This document shows positions 6,107-6,368 of a stretch of DNA of 6,368 bases, piece after piece. The position numbers were made by a program, and so were the translations under genes. Under the pieces are notes generated by a model that made no database searches, was not told the origin of the DNA, and was given only the letters and a program-made list of their open reading frames with translations. How positions within the stretch are numbered: the stretch's first letter is position 1; each line of letters starts with the position of its first letter. The stretch comes from DASUFI01 sp036274635 (lineage in GTDB: Bacteria > Planctomycetota > B15-G4), in the NCBI GenBank assembly GCA_036274635.1, contig DASUFI010000176.1:1-6368 (forward strand). The letters are read 5' to 3'.

Positions 6107-6368
6107 GGCGCGACGGGCGCAGCCAGCCACTCCCACGCCTGCTCCAGGCGGGCGCCGTGCCAGAAGAGCAGCTCGCCGTCCACCAGCCGCGCGCGCGGCG
6201 CGAGGTCCAGCAGCTCGGCGGCGTGCTCCGCGCGGAAGGCGAAGGGCTCGGAGGGCAGCAGCACCACGTCCGGGCGGGCGGCGCGCAGCTCGTCCAGCGA
6301 GAGCGGCGGATAGCGGCCCGGGCCCGCGGGCGCGACGTTGACGCCGCCGACCTCGGCCAGCAGCGCGG
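6103..6368 (-). CDS. Helical-backbone metal receptor / cobalamin-binding (BtuF-like) protein, C-terminal part
   Basis: Only the last 87 residues are inside the window; the start lies beyond base 6368. The frame, read from 6366 down to the TAG at 6105-6103, contains ALLAEVGGVNVAP, then RYPPLSLDEL (18-27), PDVVLLPSEPFAF (32-44) and LVDGELLFWHGAR (61-73). These match, from memory, the C-terminal lobe of periplasmic-binding-protein-like helical-backbone metal receptors (COG0614), especially the BtuF/cobalamin-binding subgroup with its LLPSEPFPF and DG..L.WYG.R segments. Such proteins bind vitamin B12 or related corrinoids, or iron chelates, and pass them to a BtuCD-type importer. No signal peptide or permease can be seen here, so import versus a soluble binding or sensing role is undecided. 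It overlaps the stop of the barrel gene by 4 bp on the opposite strand. There is no start codon in the visible part, so simple ORF searches will miss it. Confidence 0.8.
   Translation of the reverse strand, partial: ALLAEVGGVNVAPAGPGRYPPLSLDELRAARPDVVLLPSEPFAFRAEHAAELLDLAPRARLVDGELLFWHGARLEQAWEWLAAPVAP

Noticed and set aside
5475..6341. Plus-strand open frame of 288 codons over the barrel gene
   Set aside because: Ser/Thr/Arg/Trp-rich shadow of the barrel gene in another frame, continuing antisense over the metal-receptor gene.

Overview
The window is a very GC-rich (about 70% or more by eye) bacterial stretch with tightly packed genes. A Sec-type signal peptide on a protein ending in an outer-membrane-style terminal Phe points to a Gram-negative host. 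The radical SAM family, the GC content and the paired ABC exporter would suit Myxococcota or a related GC-rich lineage. That placement is inference; there is no rRNA or marker gene here to fix it.

Layout. (1) 1-1236, plus strand: the 3' part of a B12-binding-type radical SAM protein (TIGR03960-like), cut by the window edge inside its CxxxCxxC iron-sulfur motif. (2) 1247-3016 and 3013-4908, plus strand: two full-length ABC exporter half-transporters (six-helix membrane domain plus ATPase) whose ends overlap by 4 bp. Their motifs are complementary. The first has Asp where the catalytic Glu should be (LDDCLSAVD) but a standard LSGGQ. The second has the normal Glu (LDEATSSVD) but a changed signature (LSSGQ). 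This is the asymmetric pattern of heterodimeric exporters such as BmrCD, LmrCD and TM287/288: one hydrolytic and one degenerate ATP site. (3) 4909-5206: a roughly 300 bp non-coding gap filled with consecutive inverted repeats and copies of a short GC-rich word. (4) 5207-6106, plus strand: a secreted, probably outer-membrane beta-barrel protein of unrecognised family, best started at a TTG with a well-placed Shine-Dalgarno. (5) 6103-6368, minus strand: the C-terminal end of a helical-backbone metal receptor (BtuF/cobalamin-binding-like), convergent with the barrel gene and sharing a CTAG stop overlap.

The radical SAM gene and the two ABC genes lie 10 bp apart or overlap, so they are probably co-transcribed. 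The barrel gene looks like a separate unit after the hairpin-rich gap. The radical SAM family and the metal receptor are both cobalamin-linked, but they sit at opposite ends of the window and on opposite strands, so a functional link is only a possibility. I saw no tRNA, rRNA, CRISPR array, transposase or phage gene. The most unusual items are the hairpin/repeat cluster at 4912-5141 and the complementary degeneration of the two ABC ATPases; I do not see clear proof of a new system.
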